Source: Coriaria nepalensis
Taxonomy: Eukaryota; Streptophyta; Magnoliopsida; Cucurbitales; Coriariaceae
DNA: 64,000 bases
NCBI GenBank assembly: GCA_027186245.1
Contig: CP114483.1
Span: forward strand, 31,750,642-31,814,641
Reading direction: 5' to 3'
Positions 49,353 through 61,669 of this stretch are shown here, one piece after another; the stretch's first letter is position 1; every line of letters starts with the position of its first letter. The translations under genes were made by a program, and so were the position numbers. The notes beneath the pieces are model-generated. The model saw only the letters and a program-made list of their open reading frames with translations, was not told where the DNA came from and did not search any database.

Positions 49353-51402
49353 AATTCCTGAAAAAATCAATTATTTGAAATAAATTATAATTCTAATAAG
49401 AAAAATTCCAAGATTTTAGACAAATTAAACTTGGACCAAAATTTGTGTCTAAGATTTTTAACTAATTATTACAGGTGCAAAATCTTGGACTGAAAGTAAT
49501 AACGACCCGGTCTAGATCTCCATGAAATGAAGTAAAATTAGCATATTAATGACTCATTTAGAGATCAAAGGATCAAAAATTAAAGAAAAAAAATATGGTA
49601 TGTGTACACTCATTAAAGAAAAAATAAAAATGGAGAGAAAAAGAGAACACGTACCTCCGAAATCTTGTTTTTTTTTTATGAGTCAGAACATCAAAATTTC
49701 TCTTTCTACGACGAAGGACAACCAAAGTACCGATCCTTCTTTTTTGATAAAGGATCGAGCAAATCATAACAATGAGAGCAAATCGGAGTAAGAGTAGCCA
49801 TTTTTTCCATTTGTATCAATTAGTTCTTTTTTTTTTTCTAGGTTAAGGACCACCTACATTGTTTTGGGAAAGGAGGGATAGAAAAAGTGGGAAAGAGGAA
49901 GAAGGAGAGGGTATAAGTATAATTTTGTTTTAAATTTTTTTATATTTATTAAACACAAAATATATAATAAGAGCAATAAAATTATTTAACAAAATAAATA
50001 AAAAGAAAGTCATTTCGACAAAAAAAAAAATTATATAAAGAAGTTTGTAATATATATATATATATATGGTAAATTTGTATTTTCAATATACCCTCGCATA
50101 TATACCTATTACTTTATTGTTGTTCTAGAAAAAGAATATTTATTTTTTTGTCATCGAAGTACAACGATGAAAATATATATTTTATGTTAGCATGCGCATG
50201 TATAAAGTGATGAAGTTGAATTAAAAAGTGGGATATGCTTCCATTATTATACTCATCTCTATGAGATTGACTCTTAAGTGTCCAAGTTCGGTTCAAACCC
50301 CACTAATTAATAATTACTAGCAAATAGATACAAACTAGGACATATATACAAACTAGGACTTATTTCCTCGGTGTTATACAAGGTGAGTAATACTTCCATT
50401 CGAGACATATCTATCTTGATCGAGATCTTCGCTTTCAAATCCTATCTTTTTTGTTTTACATCCTCTTTCAAGTAAATAAGGAAGTAAAGAAAAATTGTCA
50501 TTACATTGTTTTTTTTTTTTGGTCGAAATTATCATGTTTGTTGTATTTGTTTTATAAGGAAATTGGGAGGTTAATCTGTCTAATTTTAAAGTTATAAAAT
50601 TTTAATAAAGATTTTAAAAATTTTATTTGAAGTAAATTTAATTAAAAATTATAAAGTAAATTTTTACCAATTCAATAAAAATATTTGAATTTCTTTATTT
50701 AAGATTTAAGAACTTTTAATGAGATAGATTAGCTCATTTAATAAAAAAAAAAAAAATACTATTAAAGAAAAATACTATAATTTTATTTTTTGTTTAATTC
50801 TTTTTCCTTTTTAATCAACGGTTTGAAAAATAATTTAAAAAAAAAAATGTAACTACTCACTCAATCTTTAGTAAAATCATTAAGAAAGGCAAAATATTAT
50901 TTATCATTAAGAAATTCCACAATTCCAATAAACAATCCACCATGCTATATATGACCATGCATATATGTTCCGGCTACAACTCATGGAATGGTCATTTGTA
51001 CAAATCAATAAAAGTTCAACAATACTAACAATATTAACCTAGTTATACGATGCAACTCAATTGAAACAAATAATTAGTAGCCCTAATTTGACATTCCAAT
51101 TACACAAACAGATTCCCTATAAATTTGCACATGTGAAAAATCTATTATATAAGGTTAATTATTATTTAAAAGGATCTAATAATGTTATTTTTATATAATT
51201 AGTAATGTAATGAATGATATAATATATGAAAGTGATTTATAAGGATAGCAGAATCAATGTACTTTATATTGTAATTTGTATTGTAATTTGTATTGTTGTC
51301 ATTGATTAGAGAGAACATGCAAACGATTAGAGAGAACATGCAAACGGTGGAGAAAGCGACGGTTTGAAATATTCGTACGTGTATAAATTTATATAAAGTA
51401 AA
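49353..51402. other. AT-rich intergenic DNA
   Basis: No gene was seen. A short tandem duplication GATTAGAGAGAACATGCAAAC occurs twice at about 51304-51345. An AT run lies near 50051-50067. Confidence 0.4.
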
Positions 51403-52029
51403 CTAAACTTTCACCCCTTAAATATTTTACCCACTTACCTCGATCATCATCTTCTTCCTCTTTCTGGTCACCGAAAACCTCCGTGGCCACCCCACCGTGG
51501 TTCATCTCTCTCTCTTTTCCAATCTCTTTCTCTTATTCCCCCATCCCTCTTCTTCTTCTCTCACAAAATTTACCATGAAAATCTAAAAACAAAATTTTAA
51601 AAATTCAAATCTTTGTATTTTGTTGTTTCAGTTATGGATCTGATCTTCTATCCATCAAAGTAGAAGATTTAGTTCTACTGGATTTCCTTATTTGTTGATT
51701 ATCATTTCACTTTAAAATCTTTATTTTTATCTCACAAATTGATTAAATTTTTTGGCTTACGATACTGCTTGATTTTGGCAATTGAGATTTTGAATTTGGT
51801 CCCCTTTGTTGAATCTGAGAATCTGGAATTATTCAGATTTTCATGGTAAGATTTGTGAGAGAAAAAGAGGAGGGATATAGGAGGAGAGAGAGAGAATAAG
51901 AGAAACAGATAGGAAGGGAGAGAGAATGGAGCAATGGTGGACAGCCATTGTGGTTTCCGCTGACTGGAAAGAGGAAGAAGATGAGGGTTAAGGTAAGCGG
52001 GTATATAAATAATGATTAATAAAGTTTAG
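51403..52029. repeat. Foldback element with arms of about 185-195 bp
   Basis: The left arm 51403-51587 (CTAAACTTT..., CATCTTCTTCCTCTTTC, TTTCTCTTATTC, TCTCTCACAAAATTTACCAT) pairs with the right arm 51834-52029 read in reverse complement, block for block and in the same order. Identity is roughly 70% by eye. The central spacer of about 246 bases is AT-rich and has no coding frame. It fits a non-autonomous DNA transposon with long terminal inverted repeats (MULE- or Foldback-like). No clear target duplication was seen. Confidence 0.65.
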
Positions 52030-53214
52030 GGAGACAAATAAAATTATTTAATTAAAATTAGTAAAATAAATTAAAATGAAAACAAAAATAAATTTTCGAA
52101 CATTGGGATGACATGAGATGCTCACGTCATTAATTTGTGGATCAATATAAAATATGAGAAAGAGTGAGAGATTAAATTAAAAAGCTAAGATAAGATACTA
52201 AAATTTTATATATTTAAATGGAGAAATATGAATAAGAAATTAATAAATAATAATAATAATAAATATATTTAACCCTAAATAATAAATAATAGTGAAAATG
52301 GCAGGATTTGTAACAGTGCAAGAAGATTTCCAAAAAACTGCCAAGCGACTTAAACTGCCAAGCTAAGGTATGTTTTATGATAACGGTTGTCACTCAAATA
52401 TGTATTCTATAATATTTATATATATACATATATTTATTTATATATATGTGTTTTTTTTCAACCTCCCCATCTAAGTATTCCACCACTGTTTATGATTGTG
52501 AGAAGATTTAGTATTTGATAGGATCATACACGTGTAACTGCAAAAGAACTTTCATTTAATTGGTTATTTGATAAACATAATTCTTTTTTTTTTATAGAAC
52601 TATGTTTATTCTTAATTTTGAGTGATAATTATTTCATGTAAGTGAAAGGTTAAGGTGTATTTAGGTTCTTTTCTATGATTGAGAAATTGATATTCAAAGT
52701 TCACTTATTGAATTGTTTGAAATAGAAAAATAAAAAGAGAAAATTTTGCTTCACAATGGAAATGGAGTAAAATAAAAGAGGATATATATGTTACCAAAAT
52801 AATTGTAAAAGACCACATTGAATGAAGATCTTAAGATTTAGGTTCAATGGCATAACTACATTGTAAAAGACTTAATTAGATCACTATAGGGGTTACTCTC
52901 ATGTCTAATCTTATGATGAAACAGTGATGCTGGTAAAAAGAATGATAAGATATATTTTTAATGATTTTTAGGTATCGAGAATCTAAACGGAGTAATATAT
53001 GTCACTCTTCATTAAGATATCACCTATGAGAAAGAGATGTAGGACCACTTCTAGGGGAATTGAATTGAACTCAATTCGTTTTCAACTCTTATAGATCCAA
53101 TAAGATGTTCAAAGCCAAAATGAAAATAACAGTGAGAGAAAAGATTCATGTATGAGGTATACATAAATGATAGAACATTTCAAATACATTATGTCTAATG
53201 GTCAGTCATTAAAG
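52030..53214. other. Intergenic DNA without recognisable feature
   Basis: No gene, LTR or domain was seen. Confidence 0.4.
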
Positions 53215-53890
53215 TTAATATACTTTTAATTAAATATATTATATATAATATTAAATTGATATGAGATATTAATTTAATATTAAAATTAGGTAAGTCAAAT
53301 TTAAATTAGTTTGAGAAATTAATTTAAAATTCAAATAAGATATGATATGATTTAAAATAGATAAGATTATATTTTAAATTAGATTTGAAAAGATTTGACA
53401 AAATTGGAGACATCATTAAAGATAATAATCTAATTTAAAATAGATAAAATTCTATTTTAAATTAGATTTGAAAAGATTTGACCTTATCAAAAATATTACT
53501 AAAGGATATCTCATGATTATTTTATCATTTAATATTATGATCGAATTATCAATTCAATTAATTTAAAGTATTTAAATTAAATATAATATTAAATAGAAAA
53601 CCTAATATAATCTTATAAATAAATTATATTATAATTATTTCATAATACGAAAAATAAGAAGTTTTTTCATAAAAAGAAAAAGAGGGAAAAATTAGTAATA
53701 TCTACGTGCCAACACATTTCTTAGTGTATTGAAGATCGACGTAGAAGATTGTCGTATTAGTTTCGATGATCGATTCACATAGGTTAAGGTATGAAACATT
53801 CGTATAAATATATGACTAATTTATATATATAAATAATCACTAAAATTTTTTAGATATTTTATTATATATTAATACCAATAATCACTTTCA
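53215..53890 (+). repeat. LTR fragment related to the right-end Copia LTR
   Basis: In the opposite orientation it matches 61700-62345. Shared landmarks include ATATTAAATTGATATGAGAT, GGTAAGTCAAATTTAAAT, a GCCAACACAT-like block and GATGATCGATT near 53765. It lacks the LTR start and end, so it is a truncated, isolated LTR piece of the same family as 12300-13262 and 61670-63427. Confidence 0.7.
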
Positions 53891-55835
53891 CTAATAATTT
53901 TAAATCCATTTTTCAATAATTATATACACACTAAGTTTGATACGATTGACTTAATGGTCATATAACTTTCAATACCTCCTTATCGACGTGCCTCCATGTG
54001 CTCCCACATTCCATTCATGCACCATTCGCATCGCCTGATGTGAGTTCATCTGCCACTTCAACCTTAGTGCCATACCATCCTTTGTATCATATCACTAGCC
54101 ATGTAAGCCATACTACCACATAAGCTGCCAAATCAGCACTTCTGCCATGTTCGCAGCATTGATCGAGCCGTCTTTCAACTTCAATTATCATGGAACTCGT
54201 CGAACCTCACTGGGACGTGATCCTTTCATATTTTCCTTGTAGACCTAAGTTGTTCTAGTTGAACGTACTTTTGAAGGTCTAGATCCAACTCTGAAGGCTG
54301 AATTTGGTGTTAACATAAACTTCATTTTTTGTTTTTTGTACTTGCTAGAGAGAAAGAAAGGGAGAGGACCTGCTAATATATTTGGAAAGAACTCTGGTAT
54401 ATACAAATATAAAAAAATTAGTATCAATTTATAAAAATAAAAAAAATAAATATTAGAAAAAAAAATAAAAAATAATTTTCATTTTTTAACTATAAAAATA
54501 ATCATTTATAACTATCACAAAAAGTACTTTTAAAAAATAAAAAAAATTACTATGATGGTCATAATTTTTAAACTTTACCCCATCGCACACCATTTATGAT
54601 AATATTATGTAGTGCTTCAAGTGCTTCCCTTTCTAAAAAATTAGAAAGAATATTGTTCCAGAAAAAAAATTGCACATGCCGAAATCCGAATTATAAGGGC
54701 ACTACTTCCCACGTCATTTATGCCTTTAAAGGTAAGTCTCTCCCTCACTCTCTCCACTCACTCCTCTCCCACATCTGATCTCTCTAATGACTAATGTCTC
54801 CTCCTGTCCTCAACCGTGTGGGTCACACTGTCCTAACTACATCCCCTCATCGACATGTCCTCTCTCCATTATTCCCTCTTAGTCAAACCCTCCATCTTTA
54901 AATTAATAAGATTGCTGCGCACACGTGTATGGCCAATATATATAGTATAAATAAGAAAGAAAAAGAATTTCACTATTTTCCAATCAAATTTTAAAAAAAT
55001 TTCTTCTCTTTTTTCTTCTTCGAATGAGAATATGCCCATTTGCTCTAACAAGAATTTAAGGATACTTAAGCTGAGGATAGGTTAAGGGAAATGCACACTT
55101 ATGCTGATTACTGCTGACAACACGGCTTCTTAGTTAATCAAGCAATGGAGAAAATACAACTCTTGGGTCGATCCCACGATGAGATTTTGATTTTTTTTTT
55201 TTTTTCTGGTAACTAGAGTTTTTTTTTGGGGGAATTTAGGTTTTCCAAAAATTTTTAAACAAATTGGATTGTGGGAAAAAAAAAAAGAAGAAAATTATTT
55301 GTAAAAATGATGTATTATACCATATAGGACTGCTACGTCATCATTTCATTAGGAAAAAACAATATGAATAACAGTAGAGTCATTGGCAGGATTAAGAAAA
55401 TTCAAGGCATTTGGAACTCTCGAAACAAAATATAAGGGATTTCTTTAGACATTTTAAAATATATGAGTTTTTTTTCTTACAAAATATAAATATCATATTC
55501 ATATACACTAACATATTGTATATATTTTTATACATTTTTAACAAATATATTTAAATAATTCGGAACTAAATTTATATTATCAATTAAAATATGTCATATT
55601 ATTTAAAAATAAAAATAAAATATAACAACTCAATAATAGAAAGACTTATTATATAATATATTATTATAAAAATCACATTATATATAGACTACAGAGATAA
55701 AAAAAAAGTAAATTTAATTTTATAAAAGAAAATTTATAGAAATACAAAATTTATAAAATTTATATAAAATATTATAAATTGGAAATCATTTATTCTAATT
55801 GCTCACATTTGTTATATCTTAGTATTCTTTTATGG

Positions 55836-55867
<32 letters not shown>

Positions 55868-56029
55868 GAAGAGGAGAAACAAATGACATAACATATCAAT
55901 TGGAATATGAGAAAATTTATTGATTGGACCATTTCCTCCATAAATCAAGGGTAATAAACAACATCAAATATCAAAGTTGAATGGTAGTAAAGTAGTTTCC
56001 TAGTAGTTTCATGGCCTTTTCTAAGTCAC
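53891..56029. other. Intergenic DNA upstream of the GRAS gene
   Basis: No gene was seen. A less AT-rich part at about 53950-54310 could be retroelement internal sequence, but no domain is readable. A-rich runs occur at 55838-55855 and 55271-55286. Confidence 0.35.
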
Positions 56030-56039
56030 TATATTTATA
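56030..56039 (+). promoter_or_regulatory. TATA box of the GRAS gene
   Basis: TATATTTATA, followed within 60 bases by CT-rich leader sequence (CTCTGTCTTTCTCTCTCTCT). This places transcription start near 56060-56070, giving a leader exon to 56350. Confidence 0.5.
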
Positions 56040-56350
56040 CCCTCCCATATAACCTCTCTCCAAATAGAGGATTAAAACCTCTGTCTTTCTCTCTCTCTCA
56101 CCTTGGAGTGAATTCAAAGCATTAGATTCCTCAAAGCATTATGCTCATCTTCAAACATATGATGTTATGATACTTAAACTGTACCTTTTGCCTTGAGTTC
56201 TGTTTCTTTTTCTCTTTTTCCCTTTTTTTTTTCTGTGTTTATAGAGATTGTGAAGAATCTGTGCTTTCTTGGGGAAAATTTGAGCTCTAATTCACATTTT
56301 CAGAATTCTCTCAGCTCTAATCCTGAAAAAGGATTGCTGCAACAAAAAAG

Positions 56351-56713
56351 GTACTAATTATAATCTCTTCTTTCTGTTTTTTTTTTTTTTTTATTTTATT
56401 TATTTTTTCCTTCTCTTTTTAATTTAGTAAGATATTCCACTAAAATTTGTGCCGATTTTAGTAAATTAGAAAAGGTTTGATGATGATCTGAGATTTGTAA
56501 ATGGCTGATTGATGTGTAAAATACTATATATGTTCTTGTCTGTAGATTTATTTATTTGTTATTGTTTTGGGTTTTAGTGAAATTCATATTCTGTCTGAAA
56601 TTGATAATCTAAAATTGGGGCTGATTTATATATTTCACTACATTTGCAGAATATATATATATATATATGTGTGTGTGTGAGTGTGTGTGTACTTCAAATG
56701 ATCTGTAATTCAG
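56351..56713 (+). other. 5'UTR intron of the GRAS gene
   Basis: The donor AAAAAAG|GTACTA at 56351 and acceptor TAATTCAG at 56713 (or GCTGCAG at 56720) bracket about 365 bases with T-rich tracts and a TA/TG dinucleotide run at about 56651-56690. It lies 40-48 bases upstream of the start codon. Confidence 0.5.
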
Positions 56714-56760
56714 GCTGCAGTAATTGAGGGTGAAGTTGAGATTCTATTAACTATTCTTCA

Positions 56761-58362
56761 ATGCAAGCTTCAAAGCAATCCAGACGCTCTTCCATGCCCA
56801 AGAAACTATGTTATAAGCCTATGAACCAGCCTGAGGTCTTATGCTTTCCTCCGCTTCAAAATTACCAACTATGCTCTGGTAGTTCCATTGCAATTTTCGA
56901 CGGAAAATACTGCACTCTAGAGTCCTCCTCCAGAAACGGAGAATATTCCGTTAATTACTGGAATATTCCATCAAGTCTCACCTTCTCTCCCAGTTGGAGC
57001 TCCATATCACAACAATGCTCGGATAACAGTAAAAAAAGTAATAATAATAATACTAATAATAATACATGTGGCTCTCCTATCAGTGGCTCCTGTATAACAT
57101 ATGAAGTCAATGACTTGCGCTACAAGTTACGGGAACTGGAAACCGCAATGTTCGGTGTGGACCCTGATTTTCTCGATGAGTGTTATGACAGTAATGAGGG
57201 CTCTAAACAAATAATGGAAGCAGTCTCTAAAGGGGACTTGAAACGGGTTCTAATTGCTTGTGCTCGAGCAGTATCTGATGATGATCAATCGATAGCACAA
57301 TGGCTGATCAACGAATTACGAAAATTGGTCTCAGTTTCCGGAGAACCGATCCAACGGCTGGGAGCGTACATGCTAGAAGGACTAGTGGCTAAGATTTCGT
57401 CGTCTGGTAGTTGCATCTACAAAGCCCTAAGATGCAAAGAACCAGCAAGTAGCTCAGACATACTTTCTTACATGCACATCCTTTACGAGGTGTGTCCGTA
57501 TTTCAAATTCGGTTACATGTCGGCCAATGGCGCAATAGCCGAAGCCATGAAGGACGAAAACTGGGTCCACATAATCGATTTCCAAATTGCTCAGGGGAGT
57601 CAATGGATCACCCTGATCCAAGCCTTTGCGGCCCGGCCTGGTGGGCCCCCGCATATCCGTATAACGGGGATCGACGATTCGGTGTCTGCTAATGCTCGTG
57701 GAGGTGGACTCAACCTCATTGGAAAACGGCTAGCACAACTAGCCAGGTCTTTTAAAGTTCCATTCGAATTCCATGCGGCTGCAATGTTTGGTTGTGAGGT
57801 TGAGCCAAAAGACCTCGGGGTTCGACCCGGTGAAGCTCTTGCGGTTAATTTTCCGTTTATGCTTCATCACATGCCAGATGAAAGTGTAACCACCATGAAC
57901 CATAGGGACCGCCTTTTACGTTTGGTCAAAGGATTGGCTCCAAAGGTGGTTACTCTTGTTGAGCAAGAGTCAAATACAAATACGGCCGCATTTTATTCGC
58001 GGTTTTTGGAGACGTTGGATTACTACAAGGCGATGTTTGAGTCGATTGATGCGACTCTTCCTAGGGAGCATAGGGAGAGGATCAATGTGGAGCAACATTG
58101 TCTAGCAAGGGAAGTGGTTAACATAATAGCTTGTGAAGGGGGGGAGAGAGTGGAACGACACGAGCTTTTGGGGAAGTGGAGGTTGAGGTTTAGTATGGCT
58201 GGGTTTAGTCCATACCCGTTAAGCTCGTTGGTGAATGCTACAATCAAGAGGTTGTTGCAGAATTATAGCGATAAGTATCGGCTTGAAGAGAGGGAAGGGG
58301 CTCTTTATCTTGGATGGATGAATAGGGATTTGGTTGCTTCTTGTGCTTGGAAGTGCGAATGA
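56761..58362 (+). CDS. SCL21: GRAS transcription regulator, PAT1/SCL21 clade
   Basis: An intact 533-aa single-exon protein of the GRAS family. The PAT1 clade takes part in phytochrome A and stress signalling in Arabidopsis; the exact role here is inferred from the clade. Residues 1 to about 150 form a variable polar region with an asparagine run from an AAT microsatellite (about residues 92-101). The GRAS domain covers about 160-530. It has LHRI (LKRVLIACARAVSDDDQSIA), the VHIID core as VHIIDFQIAQGSQW from residue 269, LHHMPDES near 369, TLVEQESNTN at 398-407, a PFYRE-type region with a PREHRERIN segment, and a SAW end at SCAW (527-530). It starts MQASKQSRR, typical for the clade. It resembles SCL21 in the LHRI segment but has a longer N-terminus, so PAT1 or SCL5 are alternatives. 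No lesion is visible. Confidence 0.93.
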   Translation: MQASKQSRRSSMPKKLCYKPMNQPEVLCFPPLQNYQLCSGSSIAIFDGKYCTLESSSRNGEYSVNYWNIPSSLTFSPSWSSISQQCSDNSKKSNNNNTNNNTCGSPISGSCITYEVNDLRYKLRELETAMFGVDPDFLDECYDSNEGSKQIMEAVSKGDLKRVLIACARAVSDDDQSIAQWLINELRKLVSVSGEPIQRLGAYMLEGLVAKISSSGSCIYKALRCKEPASSSDILSYMHILYEVCPYFKFGYMSANGAIAEAMKDENWVHIIDFQIAQGSQWITLIQAFAARPGGPPHIRITGIDDSVSANARGGGLNLIGKRLAQLARSFKVPFEFHAAAMFGCEVEPKDLGVRPGEALAVNFPFMLHHMPDESVTTMNHRDRLLRLVKGLAPKVVTLVEQESNTNTAAFYSRFLETLDYYKAMFESIDATLPREHRERINVEQHCLAREVVNIIACEGGERVERHELLGKWRLRFSMAGFSPYPLSSLVNATIKRLLQNYSDKYRLEEREGALYLGWMNRDLVASCAWKCE

Positions 58363-59961
58363 GGAACGATTCATGTGCTATGAACCTTTTGTTTTTGCAA
58401 AATTTTCTTTTTTTTTTTTTTTTTTTTTTTGGAATTACATAACATGATGAGAAACCTTTGGTACAACATGTCTATCATCATCTTGTAAGAAATGTACATT
58501 TTGTGGGAGCACTTTTTCAATGTCGGAAAACCTTTTCTTTTAGGCTGAGGAAGAAATTAAGATGAGTTTTGCTAGTTTTAAATCGATTCAATTGGGCCAA
58601 GCTTAGATCATACTTGTGGTCTAAAATTTTTAATTTGGATTCCAGTTTACGTTTGGGTAAAAAGCCTTCTGTAAAAATGGAACATTCAATTTACCTTTTC
58701 CCTTTTAAATTTGTAATTTAATTAATTATTATTATTTATTTAAAAATAAACTATACAATTTCCGATAAACTCAAGCTAAGAAAATATTATATATTTTAAA
58801 TTATGTATTTCTTCCCCAATTTTTTAAATGGTTCGATTTGTATTTAAAATTTTAAAATATTTTATTGTCATCCTAAGAGTTAAATTTATAAATATAAAAT
58901 ATAAAAATAACTTCTAAAATGTTAAAAAAATATTAAAATTAAAAGGAAAATTAAGATGAATTTTCAATAATTGATATAATTATAATGAATATTTAAGACT
59001 TTAATTATAATAAATCTCTGATTTCATATAAAAGAACCTAAAATTTTAAAATATGAAATTTTTATTTTTATTTTTATTCCTATAATTTTATTTTTATATT
59101 TTTTACTCACTTCATTATTTTAATCAATATCTTATCCCTTCCCCACGGTTATAAATTTTCTAAAATTTTAGTTTAGACAAACTACAAAATTTTATATACA
59201 TTTTAAACTATTAATTTTTATTATTATATTTTTAATTTCGCTTTAATTATTTTGCATTTCTCCACCCATCACAACCTCCTCCACCCTCTTCCACAGCGGT
59301 TGCCACCCTCCACTACAAAAATAAAAATTTTCTTTTTCTTGTTACCGCCATCTTTCTCCACTTAAAAATTTCTCTATTTTTTTTATGTTCAGGAAGATTT
59401 AAAAATTAAAGTTTTAGTTTGTTAATGTTATAATTTAAAATATTTTTGATGACTATGGGTGGTGATGGAGTGTAGAATGTGAAAAATAACTTAAAATAAA
59501 GTAGGTTAAAAAATGTAAAAATGAAATAAGAGGGTTTATTATTATAATTAAAGTTTCAAAATATAATGCTCATTATAATTATAAAAGTTAAGGATATTTA
59601 TTATCATTATATCAAAATTTGGGGAATTTATTCTATTTTTTTTTAATTTAAATATTTAATATTTTTAATAAGGTTAATCCTTAAAATAATTAGCTAATAG
59701 TTTTGTGCCATTCAATTTGCAAATTTTAATTAAGTTTTATTTTTCTAACTGTCTTTTTTTTAATTCATTATAACCATAAATCTTAATAATAACCACTTTA
59801 TAAACAATTTATGATATTGATATTTTTGATGTGTCATGTGTTAATTTGAGTAGTGATAAAATTTTAGAAGTTATTTTTGTACTTCACATTTATAAATTTG
59901 AACATTTAAATGATATATATGATGACATTTGAAATTTAGAAACAAAAATAAACAAATAGTA
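58363..59961. other. GRAS 3'UTR and AT-rich intergenic DNA
   Basis: A T-run of about 24 bases lies at 58407-58430 just after the stop. No gene was seen to the right. Confidence 0.4.
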
Positions 59962-60387
59962 TGTTGAGAAGATATCTCATATATGAAGGGAACTCTTAGA
60001 AAATAATTATATAAGAAAGATAGGTCATTATTCTCATTGCCAATTGATTTTGAGATAAAAACTCATATTTCTGCATGGTATTAGAGTTGGGTTGGACTAA
60101 CTATTTTTTATTCTACTTCATGGTATCAGAGTTAGATCCAATACGTGGTTGGAATAACCAGCACACGTGCTCCATGTCATCCATATAAAATAGTTCATAT
60201 GTATTATTAAAATAACGCTATATTGCCAATTTAAGAAAGATAAGAACTCTTGGAAATGGAACTCTACACGTGGTTGAGAATATATTTTATATATGAAAAT
60301 AGAACTCTTGGAAAACTCATATATAAGAAAGATAGGTCACTCCTCTTATTGTCAACTTATTTTAAGATGAAAGTTAATATTTCTACA
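59962..60387 (+). mobile_element. TRIM-like miniature LTR element (426 bp)
   Basis: Two direct repeats of 114 and 117 bp (59962-60075 and 60271-60387) share the blocks AACTCTTAGAAAA/AACTCTTGGAAAA and ATATAAGAAAGATAGGTCA in the same order. They start TG-TTGAGAA or TG-GTTGAGAA and end in CA. Directly after the left one, at 60076, stands TGGTATTAGAGTTGG, a match to the tRNA-iMet primer-binding site with one change. A second such site (TGGTATCAGAGTTAG) occurs at 60121. There is no coding capacity. The size, repeats and primer site are those of a terminal-repeat retrotransposon in miniature. Confidence 0.75.
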
Positions 60388-60434
60388 CACTAAAAGCTTA
60401 AGGATGAAAATGATAATTTAGTAAATTATATATA

Positions 60435-61669
60435 TGTTGGTGCAAGAATTGTCATTCTGACACGTGACATGTAACCGTTATGAATTTAAAAGCGATTAGG
60501 ATACTAATCATCCAAAATAGCTCAATCATCCAAAAGTGGCTGGTTATTGAAAAACTCAGCCAATGAGATAAAATCTGGTGAATCAAGTATTGGCCGTCAA
60601 CTTTTTGGATGACAGCCAAGTTGGAAGGTAGTCATATTTTTAGAATATTCTTGAATGATTGATTACTAATGGATGGACCTCAAATTAAGGAAAAATTTGC
60701 ATGAAAATAGGAAGATTTGACTTATTCAAAGGTGTAATTCGACCAAGGTGAGAGATAAATCAACTAGCTTAAGGAGGAGCTTTAAAAAGAGGAGTTAGTT
60801 TCTTATAAGTAGGATACTTTGATTGAGTAAGAAGAAATTAACCTGGTCATTATTTACACCATATTTGACCGACTAGAAGTGCAATTCGGCCAAGTACTAG
60901 AAAGAGGATTCAACCACTATGAAGAAAAAAATCTCCAAAGGAGAGAAATGGTCCCACTAGCTGATTTTTACTAATTCAGCAATAAGAATGCTTTGCCAAC
61001 CAAGTAATGCTGACTTGGTCAATAAAAGAAGCTTGCCGCTAAAGAATACATGCCAAACAATAATGCTTTCCACTCAAGTAAAAGCCGGGACTTGCCGATC
61101 AAGCAACCGAGGGCCCAAGTTTGCATATAAATAGAAACTTTGGGTGTAGGGAAAAGGGAGCACTCAACAACCACATCAATCCAACATTGATTATCTAAGG
61201 ATCTCATGCCATTTATCATCTTTTAATAGATATTTTATTACTTTTTCATTAAAGTCCATAAATTCCAAATCATTCACTTGCGAATATAATTAGTTTTAGT
61301 AATGTATTTTCGCTCTATAAGCTCATATCTTGGGTGATTTTTAAGCGTTTTTAATGTTTATCTTCACCAATTGTAATGGGGTTCATTCATTATTTTCGTC
61401 ATTCTAGTGCCACATCAATCCAACATTGATTATCTAAGGATCTCATGCCATTTATCATCTTTTAATAGATATTTTATTACTTTTTCATTAAAGTCCATAA
61501 ATTCCAAATCATTCACTTGCGAATATAATTAGTTTTAGTAATGTATTTTCGCTCTATAAGCTCATATCTTGGGTGATTTTTAAGCGTTTTTAATGTTTAT
61601 CTTCACCAATTGTAATGGGGTTCATTCATTATTTTCGTCATTCTAGTGCCAATAATTTCTTTAATTTTT
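60435..61669 (+). repeat. Solo-LTR-like sequence with promoter
   Basis: It starts near TGTTGGTGCAAGAATTG at 60435 and has no coding frame. It carries a strong TATA box (CATATAAATAG at 61124-61134), as an LTR U3 end would, with leader-like sequence behind it. The end is uncertain; the next element begins at 61670. A 239-bp tandem duplication starts 37 bases after the TATA box. Confidence 0.4.
61171..61648 (+). repeat. Perfect 239-bp tandem duplication
   Basis: Copies 61171-61409 and 61410-61648 begin CCACATCAATCCAACATTGA and read the same base for base in every line I compared, up to TTCTAGTG. It may be a very recent duplication or an assembly artefact. Confidence 0.9.

Noticed and set aside
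57454..58247. Open frames antisense or out of frame within the GRAS gene
   Set aside because: Shadows of a conserved coding exon.
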